Source: Adhaeribacter swui
Lineage (GTDB): Bacteria > Bacteroidota > Bacteroidia > Cytophagales > Hymenobacteraceae
Direction of reading: 5' to 3'
Assembly: GCF_014217805.1 (NCBI RefSeq)
Contig: NZ_CP055156.1
Coordinates: 2,672,585 to 2,736,584 of the forward strand
Length of the DNA: 64,000 bases
In this document: piece by piece, positions 25,556 through 35,177 of the stretch
How the letters are laid out: each line of letters opens with the position of its first letter
Position numbering within the stretch: position 1 is the stretch's first letter
Made by a program: the position numbers and the translations under genes
Notes under the pieces: model-generated
What the model saw: the letters and a program-made list of their open reading frames with translations, nothing else
Databases searched by the model: none
What the model was told of the DNA's origin: nothing

Positions 25556-26905
25556 TTATAAAACAAACTCATTACCCAAATAATAAAGTAAACCGGCTAA
25601 AGCACTCACGCAAATCCAGGTAATCATACCCACCCTAAAACGGTACATAGCCAAGAACGAAACTATAATCCAGGTCAGACTAAAATAGTCGAGGCTGCTA
25701 ATGATTTTCTGAGGAGCTACTACCGCAAGTGCGAAGTAAATCGTTAAATTTAAAATTACTCCCACCACCGCAGCCGTTACAATACTCAATAAAGCTTTTA
25801 CTTGCGGATTGTCCTGGGTTTTTTCAATAATGGGGGCGCCGGCTAGAATAAATAAAAAGCAAGGCAAAAAGGTGTAATACGTGGTGAGGAAAAGGCCCAG
25901 GCTACCCATAACAATAGAACTCTGAAAATGATTATAGCCCGCCATAAAACCCACAAAAGCCAGAACCATAATCAAAGGCCCGGGAGTGGTTTCGCCCAGG
26001 GCTAAACCATCAATCATTTGCAGATTACTCAGCCAATTAAATTTTTCTACGGTTACCTGCGCTACGTAGGGCAACACGGCGTAAGCGCCACCAAAAGTTA
26101 CTAAGGCAGCTTTAGTAAAAAATAAGGATAGTTGCTGCCAGAAAGCCTGGCTGGTGCCGGTGTAAAACAAAGCAAAAGGAGCCACCCATAATAGCAAGGC
26201 CACCATTACTTGCATCACCAGCCTTTTAGTAGAAAAACCAGTGCCGGGTATATCACTGCCCGAGTGTAAATAATATCCGCTTTCGTCGGCTAGCTTTTGT
26301 GCTCCGCCTTGTTTCTGGTTAAATAAATTTGGAAGTATTTTTTTGCCCAGCCAACCCAATAATACCGCTCCAACAATTAAATACGGAAAAGGAATGTCGA
26401 AGAAAAAAATGCCAATAAAACTGAGTGCCGCAATAACGTAGTGAAATATACTAATAAGCGATTTTTTGCCGATTTTAATTAAAGCCAGAATAACAATGGC
26501 TACGACGGCCGGTTTTAAGCCGTAAAACAATGCTGCTACCCAGGCAATCTTTCCGAATAAAACGTAGGCAATACTCAGGCCCAGTAAGATAAAAACCGAA
26601 GGCAGCACAAAGAAAATTCCGGCTACTAAACCGCCTGCCGTGCCGTGCAACAACCAGCCAATATAGGTAGCTAACTGTTGGGCTTCCGGACCCGGCAACA
26701 ACATGCAGTAATTAAGCGCGTGCAAAAATTTTCTGTCCGAGATCCATTTTTTCTGGTCTACCAAAAACTCGTGCATAATGCCTATTTGCCCGGCCGGTCC
26801 GCCGAAACTAATAAAACCTAGTTTCAGCCAGAATAAAAAAGCTTCTTTAAAACTGGGTTTCACTATGCTGCTAGTAGGAGTGTCGGTAATAGAAGTACGC
26901 ATCAT
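25556..26905 (-). CDS. chrA: Chromate transporter ChrA (two-domain CHR family)
   Basis: 449 residues with about 10-12 hydrophobic segments. Both CHR domains are present. The first carries FWLKLGFISFGGPAGQIGIMH, the WISDRKFLHALNYCMLLPGPEAQQLATYIGW block and FFVLPSVFILL; the second carries FFTKAALVTFGGAYAVLPYV, the MIDGLALGETTPGPLIMVLAFVG block and FILAGAPIIE. ChrA exports chromate from the cytosol, driven by the membrane potential. It lies 71 bases downstream of the ChrB/AraC regulator gene, same strand, so the two probably form a chromate-resistance operon. Confidence 0.92.
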   Translation of the reverse strand: MMRTSITDTPTSSIVKPSFKEAFLFWLKLGFISFGGPAGQIGIMHEFLVDQKKWISDRKFLHALNYCMLLPGPEAQQLATYIGWLLHGTAGGLVAGIFFVLPSVFILLGLSIAYVLFGKIAWVAALFYGLKPAVVAIVILALIKIGKKSLISIFHYVIAALSFIGIFFFDIPFPYLIVGAVLLGWLGKKILPNLFNQKQGGAQKLADESGYYLHSGSDIPGTGFSTKRLVMQVMVALLLWVAPFALFYTGTSQAFWQQLSLFFTKAALVTFGGAYAVLPYVAQVTVEKFNWLSNLQMIDGLALGETTPGPLIMVLAFVGFMAGYNHFQSSIVMGSLGLFLTTYYTFLPCFLFILAGAPIIEKTQDNPQVKALLSIVTAAVVGVILNLTIYFALAVVAPQKIISSLDYFSLTWIIVSFLAMYRFRVGMITWICVSALAGLLYYLGNEFVL

Positions 26906-26976
26906 TAATCTGGTTTAATAAATCGCTTTGATTCTAACAAGGCTACAAACTTTTGAACTGGTAAAATAGCACAGAA

Positions 26977-27840
26977 TTAACCTTTTGTATCTTCTTTACT
27001 TTTTCCAAAGTTTTTTCGGTAGTATGATGGGTTTTGTCCGGTATATTTTTTAAAAATCCGGGTAAAATGGCTTTGGTCCGAAAAGCCGGTGAGGTACGCA
27101 ATTTCGGAAAGCGAATGCTGCGAAGAGTTTAGCAACTGCATAGCTTTTTCGATGCGCAGCTTCCGGATGTATTCGCCGAAGGTTAGGTTATCAAAATATT
27201 TCGAAAATTCGCGGGATAAATAGGTTGGGTTTACTTGTAAACCTTCCGAAATTTCTTTTAAACTTAAGCTCAGGTTGGTATCCATCTGGTCCTGAATAAT
27301 GTCTTTCAGCTCCACTGCCCAGGCTGGTATTTTCTTTTTTTCAATTTTCTTCTGATGCAGGTACTTGTGGAATATCTCTAAAAGCAGTTTCTCGGTGGGG
27401 TTTTGGGTGTGTTTTTCTTTGTATAAGTGCCGGGCCCAACTGTATAAGCTATCATAAATTAGCATGCCTTTTTCGAGCAGTTCGTAGTCGTTGGGGGTGT
27501 TAAAAGCCAAACCAGCCGAGATAGCCCATAAACCGGCCGCCTCCGGAGCTACGGAGTGGTCGTCGGTGTCGGCGCCGCGCACGATTAGGGCCAGGCGTTG
27601 CAGTGCCGGGTCGGTGAGGCGGTATTTCTCCAGAAAAAAATCGAAGGTGCAACGGTCTTCGTAATGCGTAAACTCTGTATCCGGAATGTCAAAAGGTGTA
27701 GCTTCCAGTTCCACGGCTAACCGGGGAATATCCGCAACAGGAGCAAAGATAATTTCGGCTTCCGGATCGATAAACCGCCTTATCAGCCAGGGACAGGCAA
27801 TCCGGTCTATTTTAGGGCGTTCCCGCGTAATCCATTTCAT
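26977..27840 (-). CDS. ChrB C-terminal domain fused to an AraC-type HTH regulator
   Basis: 287 residues in two parts. Residues 1 to about 135 match the ChrB C-terminal domain: RPKIDRIACPWLIRRFIDP, FDIPDTEFTHYEDRCTFDFFL, RGADTDDHSVAPEAAGLWAIS and MLIYDSLYSW. Residues about 190-280 form an AraC-type double HTH (LSLKEISEGLQVNPTYLSREF, then LSEIAYLTGFSDQSHFTRIF and the ending KKYTGQNPSYYR). The usual N-terminal ChrB DNA-binding domain is missing and replaced by a C-terminal AraC module. The likely role is chromate sensing and control of chrA, encoded 71 bases downstream. The role is inferred from the domains and the neighbour. Confidence 0.85.
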   Translation of the reverse strand: MKWITRERPKIDRIACPWLIRRFIDPEAEIIFAPVADIPRLAVELEATPFDIPDTEFTHYEDRCTFDFFLEKYRLTDPALQRLALIVRGADTDDHSVAPEAAGLWAISAGLAFNTPNDYELLEKGMLIYDSLYSWARHLYKEKHTQNPTEKLLLEIFHKYLHQKKIEKKKIPAWAVELKDIIQDQMDTNLSLSLKEISEGLQVNPTYLSREFSKYFDNLTFGEYIRKLRIEKAMQLLNSSQHSLSEIAYLTGFSDQSHFTRIFKKYTGQNPSYYRKNFGKSKEDTKG

Positions 27841-28074
27841 TGGGAGTAAATTACTAAATTTCCCAAAAGGTAGTTAAGATAATGCTTTATCCTTTTTATC
27901 CTTTTTGTTAATTAAGGTGAACAGATAAAACTAAAATCTATTAAATATATAATATATTTGGTGAAGCAGTTCCGGTTATCGGTTGTTTTTAGGCGGATAA
28001 ACCATAATGCAAATAACTGGAGCAACTCTGTTTAGCTACAATTTACCTGCGAATGAGAAAACATAGAATATCAC

Positions 28075-28941
28075 ATGACTGAAGAGGAAATACTTAATAC
28101 CCTTAACCATTCCAATGATGGATACTATTGTTCATTCGTTGAATTAGGACATGTTTATTCATACCTTATTGACTGTAGATTAAATGTATTTTGTGCCAAT
28201 GATGGCCGTTGGGCAATTGCAATCGAAAGGCTAGGCTATAATCCGAGAGCAGGAGCCATAATCCTTGACATTAATTACTATGGTAATTGCCTTAATAACC
28301 TGGAAAGTTATAACGGACGTCCAACCAGTTATTACAGTATTTACCCAATTGATGCAGATAGCTTCAACAAAACAATTGACGGGGAAAGTTTAAGACCAGA
28401 CGCTAAATTTTGGTTGGTACGAGGACAACGAATTTCATTAAGTCACAACAAACAAGAATATGTTGACGCAGGAATTGAATTAAAGGAGTATGAGCCAGAT
28501 GAAATTAGTGCGGAAGAAATAGGAAGGCTTGTTGTTCCGCAATATCAAGACTTATTTCGTGCCACAGACAATGAATTGTATAAGTCCATTCCGGCAGATC
28601 TAAAAAAAATATTAGTGGTTGACGAGTGGTTTCATAAAGATTTTCAATTGCAATTTTCACCGATAATGACCGATGAACATCTGCGGCAAACGTATGAGTT
28701 TAACAAAAACTTAACTGGACTTGCTGAAATGACCTTTGAGAGTTTCGCACAATCATATCGCTGCCAAGCAATATTAAAAGATGACTGGAACAGAGACAAT
28801 TGGGAGAACAACCGACCAAGCTCCTATGAAACTTGGCGATTAATTGCTAAAGTCATTGTAACAAAAGATCCTGACCAATATAAGCCGATTTTACAACCAA
28901 ATACTCATTGGACCAATTGGCCGGACTCTGGTAGTATGTGA
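28075..28941 (+). CDS. Uncharacterised cytosolic protein (288 aa)
   Basis: No signal peptide or membrane segment. It is rich in aromatic and acidic residues, with conspicuous segments DGRWAIAIERLGYNPRAGAI, VVDEWFHKDFQLQFSPI and YETWRLIAKVIVTKDPDQYK. I do not recognise a named family. The soluble, acidic, Trp/Tyr-rich make-up resembles many immunity-type or SMI1-like stand-alone proteins, but no motif proves this. Codon use is more AT-rich (AAT, ATA, AGA-type choices) than in the neighbours, suggesting acquisition together with the following M61 gene. Confidence 0.7.
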   Translation: MTEEEILNTLNHSNDGYYCSFVELGHVYSYLIDCRLNVFCANDGRWAIAIERLGYNPRAGAIILDINYYGNCLNNLESYNGRPTSYYSIYPIDADSFNKTIDGESLRPDAKFWLVRGQRISLSHNKQEYVDAGIELKEYEPDEISAEEIGRLVVPQYQDLFRATDNELYKSIPADLKKILVVDEWFHKDFQLQFSPIMTDEHLRQTYEFNKNLTGLAEMTFESFAQSYRCQAILKDDWNRDNWENNRPSSYETWRLIAKVIVTKDPDQYKPILQPNTHWTNWPDSGSM

Positions 28942-29105
28942 GGAAAAAACAAAGGCAACAGGCAGGTGACAATGTATAAAAAATACATACTCCTGGAAGA
29001 TTACTATTAAAATTACGATAGCCACAAGGTTTAGTATTTGCTAAGGCTTCGCTTTGCCCATAACAAATCTTGTAAATAAAATGAGTTTGGAAGAAATACC
29101 CTGTT

Positions 29106-30653
29106 ATGCATAAAACAGTTATTACTTTTTGTTCCATATTGATTTTACTTTGGGGATGCTCCAAATCCAATATTCCAAAGTCAGAGTATCATTATAAACT
29201 CGACCTTGATAAAATTACAGGCGATGAATTGCCAGTAGAGCTTAATTTCCGTGGCAATTTAACCGACACCAGTTACTTTTATTTACCCAAGATAGTACCT
29301 GGAATTTACGATGCTTTAGACTATGGAAAATTTATAAATAACTTTAAAGCCATCGACAAAAATGGACAAGACCTTAGAGTAAATCAAGTCGATACCAATT
29401 GCTGGGAAATTATTGGAACAAAAAATAGCGCCACTATTAAATATACCGTAAACGATGGCTGGGAAAATTTCGATTTTCAAGGAATCAGACCCTATCGCTC
29501 TTCGGAGAGCCATTTCGATAGTTCTGTTGTTGTTCTTAATGCAAATGCCGTATTTGGATATTTTTCACAACATCAAAACCTGCCTTTCCGGGTAAGCATG
29601 AAAAAGCCCGAAAGTTTATACGGGGCAGCAAGTTTAACTAAAACCAGATCCGCAAAAAAGGAGGATGAATATATGGCCCAGAATTACCGGACTTTAGTGG
29701 ATAACCCAATTATGTATGCCCAACCCGATACAGCCACCATTAAGTTACCTAATATTTCGGTTAATGTGGCTTGTTATTCAAACTCAAAAGAAAAGATTGC
29801 CCAGGAGCTGGCGCAGTACATCGCACCCCTTGTAAAAAATCAGACCGAATATCTAGGTGGCAAGCTGGCTACCGACAAATACACTTTTCTTATTTGCCAC
29901 AATCAGAATCTAGAAGATAATAGGTATTTCGCAGATGGATTAGAACACAATCAGTCAACGCTTGTTCTGATGTATGCCCCATTGGATATGGCGATTTTGA
30001 AAAGTAACATTTTTAATTTGGCAAGCCATGAATTTTTTCACATCCAAATGCCATTAGGGCTTCATTCTCACGAAATTGCCAAATTTGATTTTAATCATCC
30101 CAAATTCTCCAAACACTTGTGGCTATACGAAGGCACGACAGAATATTTTACCATTCATATGCCGATAAAACAAAAAATGGTGACGATGGAGCAGTTTACG
30201 CATACGATAGAAAGCAAAATTTTGGGAATGAAAAAGTTTGATACATCCGTTTCGTTTACTGAACTAAGTAAAAATGTAATGCGCATGCCCGATGAATATA
30301 TGAATGTGTATGCCAAAGGCGCACTTATAAACCTGTGCCTCGATATCGAGCTAAGAAAGTTAAGTAATGGCGCATACGGCGTTCAAAATTTGGTTGCAGA
30401 CCTTATAAAAAAATACGGGAAGGATAAGCCATTTAATGATGATGACTTATTTAATGACATATATGAAATTACAGGATATTCAGAAGTAAAAACTTTCATA
30501 GAAAAATATGTGGAAGGAACACAAGCGTTGCCGCTAAAAGAGGCATTACAACAAGTAGGTTTACACCTTGATGTTGAAACCGGAAAAATATCGGAAATAA
30601 CGCCTATGTCTGCAAACCAAATTAAATTGCGAAAGCAATGGATAAATCAATAA
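29106..30653 (+). CDS. M61-family metallopeptidase lipoprotein
   Basis: 515 residues. The signal peptide ends at LLWGC (lipobox, Cys about 18). The N-terminal beta domain is followed by the catalytic gluzincin domain: the zinc motif HEFFH is at about 308-312 and the third ligand Glu lies in LWLYEGTTEYF (about 342). M61 enzymes are glycyl aminopeptidase-like. Typical members have a C-terminal PDZ domain; here only LKEALQQVGLHLD and about 20 residues follow the helical domain, so the PDZ is absent or lost. The gene is AT-rich by eye compared with the flanks. Confidence 0.8.
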   Translation: MHKTVITFCSILILLWGCSKSNIPKSEYHYKLDLDKITGDELPVELNFRGNLTDTSYFYLPKIVPGIYDALDYGKFINNFKAIDKNGQDLRVNQVDTNCWEIIGTKNSATIKYTVNDGWENFDFQGIRPYRSSESHFDSSVVVLNANAVFGYFSQHQNLPFRVSMKKPESLYGAASLTKTRSAKKEDEYMAQNYRTLVDNPIMYAQPDTATIKLPNISVNVACYSNSKEKIAQELAQYIAPLVKNQTEYLGGKLATDKYTFLICHNQNLEDNRYFADGLEHNQSTLVLMYAPLDMAILKSNIFNLASHEFFHIQMPLGLHSHEIAKFDFNHPKFSKHLWLYEGTTEYFTIHMPIKQKMVTMEQFTHTIESKILGMKKFDTSVSFTELSKNVMRMPDEYMNVYAKGALINLCLDIELRKLSNGAYGVQNLVADLIKKYGKDKPFNDDDLFNDIYEITGYSEVKTFIEKYVEGTQALPLKEALQQVGLHLDVETGKISEITPMSANQIKLRKQWINQ

Positions 30654-30884
30654 GGACTACCTACAACATTATATTAAAATAATAGCCGGGATAGTTGTGA
30701 TTGCAAGGGTTTTAACCCGCTTTTTAGTAGCTTGACTGGTATGAAGGCCACCAGGGGCTGCTATTCTTATACGAACCATTATTCCGCATCCTGATTAATT
30801 CTTTGTGGGAAAATTAGACGCAGACCCAAATAGTTAAAAGTTGTTAGCCAGTAGCAAACAATACGAAACACGAAGTTAAATAAG

Positions 30885-31436
30885 ATGAGAAAAGTAATTG
30901 CCACCATCAACATGACCCTGGATGGATTTTGCGACCATACCGCTGTCGACCCGGATGAAGAAATCCATGACCATTATACGGAATTGCTAGATAGTGCCGG
31001 CGCTATTCTGTACGGGAGGGTTACGTATCAATTGATGCAATACTGGCAAACGCTTATCCAAAATCCTTCTGGCGAAAAAGTAATGGATGACTTTGCGAGG
31101 TCTATAGACCGGGTTCCGAAAATAGTTTTTTCGCGTACGCTGCAAAATACCGGTTGGGAGAGTGCCCGATTGGCAAATAAAGATCTGAAAACGGAAGTGC
31201 TCGACTTAAAACAACAAATGGGCGAACCTATTTTTGTGGGCAGTCCGGGTTTAATTGTAGCTTTAACGCAACTGGGCTTAATTAACGAATACCAAATCTG
31301 TGTTCACCCGGTAATAGCCCGCGAGGGACTACCTTTATTTAAAAACCTAAGCAGTAAGGTTAATCTTAAACTTTTAAAGATAAAAACCTTTCGTTCGAGC
31401 GCCATTATCCTTTACTATGAGCCAGTAAATGAATAA
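30885..31436 (+). CDS. Dihydrofolate reductase / RibD C-terminal domain family protein
   Basis: 183 residues. It begins RKVIATINMTLDGF, the standard first strand of the RibD_C/DHFR-like fold, with LYGRVTYQLMQYW, KIVFSRTLQNTGW and PIFVGSPGLIVALTQLGLINEYQICVHPVI as further family landmarks. Such stand-alone proteins (YwjB/YyaP-like) are probable NADPH-dependent reductases of unknown substrate. It is monocistronic and convergent with a minus-strand lipoprotein gene. Confidence 0.87.
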   Translation: MRKVIATINMTLDGFCDHTAVDPDEEIHDHYTELLDSAGAILYGRVTYQLMQYWQTLIQNPSGEKVMDDFARSIDRVPKIVFSRTLQNTGWESARLANKDLKTEVLDLKQQMGEPIFVGSPGLIVALTQLGLINEYQICVHPVIAREGLPLFKNLSSKVNLKLLKIKTFRSSAIILYYEPVNE

Positions 31437-31587
31437 CCATATGTTGTTGTTTAATTTGTATGGAGCTGCCAAAAGGGAGAGTAATTCATAAGTTCTCGCT
31501 TTAAGCAACTTGGGCCATACTGTTCGTGCCGGGTGGAAATTTTAAAATTTTAAAATTTCTGATAACATCTAAAACTCCCCCGAAGTC

Positions 31588-32340
31588 TTATCTGCCTAAA
31601 TTTCGGCCGCCAATGTTTACCACCAAGCCCAAACTAAATACCGAATAACCCGCCGTTAAGGCTTTCCGGTTTTTCAGGCCAATATTACCGCCGCTGGTAT
31701 ATTGCAACTGTACCGCCGGACTAATGGCTAAGCGGGTATAAAAAATAGGCTCCAGAAAAATATTGTCTTCGGTAGGCGCTACTTCCCCGTTGCGCACGTA
31801 ACGGAACATATCTACGTAACTCATCCGCAGGGCTGTGCCATAATTTAAAGGAAAGTGGCTGCCAAACAGCCGTAAGTCTTTTTTGCGTTTAGAAGTAAAG
31901 TTAACCTGCAGAAAATACTTATCGAAATTACCTGATAACTGATCCGTGATAACAGTGGTTTCGGTGCTAACATCTCTTTTCGTGCGGTCGCTGCTGCCGC
32001 GGCCAATGCCGGCGTAAGCTTCTAACACCCGCTCTTTATTAGCGCCAAAAGTAGTAAAGTAACCGCCGCCTACTTCAAATAATTTGTGCTGAAAATCTTC
32101 TTTCTTACGCTGGTTATTTAAATGCGAGGCGTTCATCATTACTCCAAAATGGTCCGAAACGGCGTAGGCGCCATTCACGCTAAAATTACCTTTTAAGGTA
32201 ACGTGCCCCCCGGCGCTTATTTCGCCTTGCTGGGTAAACATAGGCGTATTAGGCACATTGGGCATATACACCGAAGAACAACCCGAAAGCAACCAGGTAC
32301 TTATTACTAAAAAGCCGAAAAAACGAGCATAATTTCTCAT
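31588..32340 (-). CDS. Outer-membrane lipoprotein with barrel-like strands
   Basis: 250 residues. The signal peptide ends in the lipobox LLSGC (Cys about 21) followed by SSVYMPNVPNTPMF. The mature part is built of amphipathic beta strands (GEISAGGHVTLKGNFSVNGA, VLEAYAGIGRG, YFLQVNFTSKRK, YSVFSLGLVVNIGG), typical of Bacteroidota outer-membrane beta-barrel proteins. No specific family is recognised. Isolated unit; its upstream region runs into an AT-rich gap before the rny terminator. Confidence 0.7.
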   Translation of the reverse strand: MRNYARFFGFLVISTWLLSGCSSVYMPNVPNTPMFTQQGEISAGGHVTLKGNFSVNGAYAVSDHFGVMMNASHLNNQRKKEDFQHKLFEVGGGYFTTFGANKERVLEAYAGIGRGSSDRTKRDVSTETTVITDQLSGNFDKYFLQVNFTSKRKKDLRLFGSHFPLNYGTALRMSYVDMFRYVRNGEVAPTEDNIFLEPIFYTRLAISPAVQLQYTSGGNIGLKNRKALTAGYSVFSLGLVVNIGGRNLGR

Positions 32341-32567
32341 AGCTGGAAACGATTAAACGGTTCTATCACTATGCGAAACTGCAACTTTAATTGCAACCAG
32401 CCCCTATCTGGCCCCGGCTATTTATACAATTTTTATACAACCGTTATCCACCGGTTTACAAACATTAATTTTTTAAAATATTTTTATTCTGAAAACAAGT
32501 ATTTATCATTCAAGTACTTTTGGCACAAGGTGCTTTTACTGAAAAGAAACCCTGAATTCTTATAAAT

Positions 32568-32605
32568 AAAAAGTCCTGCTCACTGGGTAGAAAGCAGGAC
32601 TTTTT
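32568..32605 (-). terminator. Intrinsic terminator of the rny transcript
   Basis: Perfect 13-bp stem AAAAAGTCCTGCT/AGCAGGACTTTTT with a 12-base loop, 19 bases past the rny stop on the minus strand. The symmetric A/T tails could also stop plus-strand transcripts. Confidence 0.85.
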
Positions 32606-32623
32606 AAAAAATTTATATTTGAT

Positions 32624-34189
32624 TTACTTGGCGTAGCTAACGGAGCGCATTTCCCGGATAACGGTAATTTTAATCTGGCCGGGGTACTGCATTTCTTTTT
32701 CTATTTTCTGTGAAATATCAAACGATAATTGCTGGGCGCGTTCGTCGGTTACATTGTCGGCATCTACCATTACGCGCAACTCGCGACCGGCCTGGATGGC
32801 GTAGCACTGGTTTACGCCTTCAAAACTCACGGCAGTTTCTTCGAGTTCTTTCAAACGTTTGATGTACGATTCCATTATCTCGCGGCGGGCACCCGGACGC
32901 GATCCCGAAATGGCGTCGCAGGCCTGTACAATCGGCGAAATCATGGCGGTCATTTCCATTTCGTCGTGGTGGGCACCAATGGCGTTTACCACATCCGGAT
33001 GTTCTTTGTATTTCTTGGCCAGTTCCATCCCCAGGATCGCGTGCGGTAACTCGGGTTCGTCAGGGGTTACTTTACCAATATCGTGGAGCAAGCCGGCGCG
33101 TTTCGCGTGTTTCACGTTTAAGCCTAATTCGGCGGCCATGGTGGCGCACAGGTTAGCTACTTCGCGAGAGTGTTGCAGCAAGTTTTGGCCATACGACGAC
33201 CGGAAACGCATACGACCCACCATTTTAATCAGTTCGGGATGTAAACCGTGAATACCTAGGTCAATAACGGTGCGTTCGCCAATTTCTACAATTTCTTCTT
33301 CAATGCTTTTCTTGGTTTTGGCTACTACTTCTTCAATGCGGGCCGGGTGAATGCGGCCATCGGCTACTAAGCGGTGCAAAGCCAAACGAGCAATTTCTCG
33401 GCGAACCGGATCAAACCCCGAAATAATAATGGCTTCCGGGGTATCGTCCACAATAATCTCCACGCCGGTAGCGGCTTCTAAAGCGCGGATATTCCGGCCT
33501 TCGCGACCAATAATTTTTCCTTTAATATCATCTGACTCGATGTTAAACACCGAAACGCAGTTCTCGATGGCGTGCTCGGCCGCCGTACGCTGAATGGTTT
33601 CCAGCACTACTTTTTTGGCGTCTTTGGTAGCCGTTAATTTGGCTTGGGCCACCACGTCTTTAATGTAAGAAGAAGCCTGAATCTGAGCTTCGTTTTTTAA
33701 GGTGTCTACGAGTTGCTCGCGGGCTTCAGAAGCTGATAAATTAGCAATGTGTTCCAGCTGCCCAATAATGGACTGGTGTTCTTTTTCTACTTCTTCCTTG
33801 CGTTTTTTTAAATTTTCGGCCTGAACGGCTAATTGTTCTTTTAAAGTATTGAGCTCGTTTTCTTTGCGTTTTACCTGTTCTAGTTGCGCATTTACTTGTT
33901 GTTCGCGCTGCTTTACTTTGGCTTCGTTCTGAATAATGATTTGTTTCTTTTTGTTCGAATCTTCTTCAAATTCAGCTTTCAGGCTTAAGAATTTTTCTCT
34001 GGCTTCGTGAATTCGGTTTTTCTTGATGCTTTCGGCATCGAGTTCCGCTTCTTTAATAATGAGTTTTGCTTTTTCGCGAGCGGCATCTTGGTGTTTCCGG
34101 AACACCTGGTTCAATAACACCCGGCCAATGTAGACGCCCACCCCGAGCGCTATTAAAGCCGTGATGATAATATAAAGAGTGGTAGACAT
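32624..34189 (-). CDS. rny: Ribonuclease Y
   Basis: 521 residues. A single N-terminal membrane helix ([16 protein letters not shown]) anchors the enzyme; a long Glu/Lys-rich coiled coil spans about residues 30-190. The KH domain follows ([22 protein letters not shown]) and then the HD catalytic domain ([12 protein letters not shown], with [10 protein letters not shown]). RNase Y makes initiating endonucleolytic cuts in mRNA. Length and domain order are those of the normal family. It is the last gene of the minus-strand run pheT, ZapB-like gene, zapA, rny. Confidence 0.96.
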   Translation of the reverse strand: MSTTLYIIITALIALGVGVYIGRVLLNQVFRKHQDAAREKAKLIIKEAELDAESIKKNRIHEAREKFLSLKAEFEEDSNKKKQIIIQNEAKVKQREQQVNAQLEQVKRKENELNTLKEQLAVQAENLKKRKEEVEKEHQSIIGQLEHIANLSASEAREQLVDTLKNEAQIQASSYIKDVVAQAKLTATKDAKKVVLETIQRTAAEHAIENCVSVFNIESDDIKGKIIGREGRNIRALEAATGVEIIVDDTPEAIIISGFDPVRREIARLALHRLVADGRIHPARIEEVVAKTKKSIEEEIVEIGERTVIDLGIHGLHPELIKMVGRMRFRSSYGQNLLQHSREVANLCATMAAELGLNVKHAKRAGLLHDIGKVTPDEPELPHAILGMELAKKYKEHPDVVNAIGAHHDEMEMTAMISPIVQACDAISGSRPGARREIMESYIKRLKELEETAVSFEGVNQCYAIQAGRELRVMVDADNVTDERAQQLSFDISQKIEKEMQYPGQIKITVIREMRSVSYAK

Positions 34190-34283
34190 AACTATAATTT
34201 TTAGGTTTTAGGTAAAAACTATAGCAATAGGCCGCTACAACAGAACACAACCAAATACAAACATAGAACTAGCGGGTAAACCG

Positions 34284-34574
34284 CTATTCTAATTTAAGAG
34301 AGGCTAAAATTTTATTTAAATGAGTGAGTTTATCGGCTAAGGTATTTTCACTTTCCGCTTTGCTTTGGGCTGTTAACAATTTGTCGGCCAAGGTCTCTAA
34401 AGCCACCATAGCCAAAAGATCCTGTTTATCTGCCGTACCAAACTGTTCCCGGAAGGCTTTCAGGCGTTCGTTTAACATGCGCCCGGCCGCCCGCAGCCTT
34501 TCTTCTTCTTCCTCATTTACCCGCATCGGATAATCGCGATCAGCTATCCTGATTTTTATAGATAATTCACTCAT
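34284..34574 (-). CDS. zapA: Cell division protein ZapA
   Basis: 96 residues. The N-terminal SIKIRIADRDYPMRV strand and the helix EEERLRAAGRMLNERL are the ZapA domain; QDLLAMVALETLADKLL and the C-terminal coiled coil complete it. ZapA cross-links FtsZ filaments at midcell. It lies between the coiled-coil gene at 34717 and rny. Confidence 0.9.
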   Translation of the reverse strand: MSELSIKIRIADRDYPMRVNEEEEERLRAAGRMLNERLKAFREQFGTADKQDLLAMVALETLADKLLTAQSKAESENTLADKLTHLNKILASLKLE

Positions 34575-34716
34575 TCCGTTGCGTATTTCTGGTTGTTTTT
34601 TGGTTGCCTGTTCTTTTTTTGCCCGCTGATCAGGGCAAAGGTTTAGTTAAAAGAGGAACAATACTTTCTTATATTTAACAACAAACAATTACAATATTCC
34701 GGTTAAACAACCAGTT

Positions 34717-35013
34717 TTAATCTCGTAGATAAGCAATACACTTATCAATCTCTCTAATATACTCGTTTATTTTCAGTTTTAATTCTGTTGAATTGGCAGG
34801 CTCTGCTGCTATCGTGTTTACAATTTTAGAAATATTATCTCTATTTTGAAAATTTTTTATTTCCTCGTCTTTGGCGTCGATTACGGCTTGTAAATTATGA
34901 ATAATGTACCGGGCCTGGTCCAGGCTTTCCCGTACTTCATGGTAACTGGCAATTAGTTGCGTTACCCGCTTTTCTAAAATTGCCATTTGTTCTAACTCGC
35001 GGCCGGTACTCAT
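34717..35013 (-). CDS. Coiled-coil protein, ZapB-like position
   Basis: 98 residues, almost entirely helical heptad-type sequence (LEKRVTQLIASYHEVRESLD, ARYIIHNLQAVIDAKDEEIK) with a C-terminal helical segment ELKLKINEYIREIDKCIAYL. There is no signal peptide. Its place directly upstream of zapA and downstream of pheT suggests a division-associated ZapB-like partner. The assignment rests on size, coiled-coil character and context only. Confidence 0.7.
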   Translation of the reverse strand: MSTGRELEQMAILEKRVTQLIASYHEVRESLDQARYIIHNLQAVIDAKDEEIKNFQNRDNISKIVNTIAAEPANSTELKLKINEYIREIDKCIAYLRD

Positions 35014-35177
35014 ATTTAATAAGTATTAGGTTTTATGTAATAAGTTACAAGTTTGTTTATATATACGATAAATTAAAAGGTTATTAGCGTTCTTACTTCA
35101 GAACTAAACTTTGTGTAAATAATTGATTGAAGAATACGCATATACTTACAACCTTTAACGTAAAACTTTTTACTTAC

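Noticed and set aside
27953-27960. TATATTTG upstream of the 28075 gene as a promoter
   Set aside because: No TTTG lies at the -33 position, and the surrounding AT run makes a chance match likely.
34190-34283. Possible 6S RNA next to zapA
   Set aside because: The gap is too short (94 bases) and shows no long imperfect hairpin with a central bubble.
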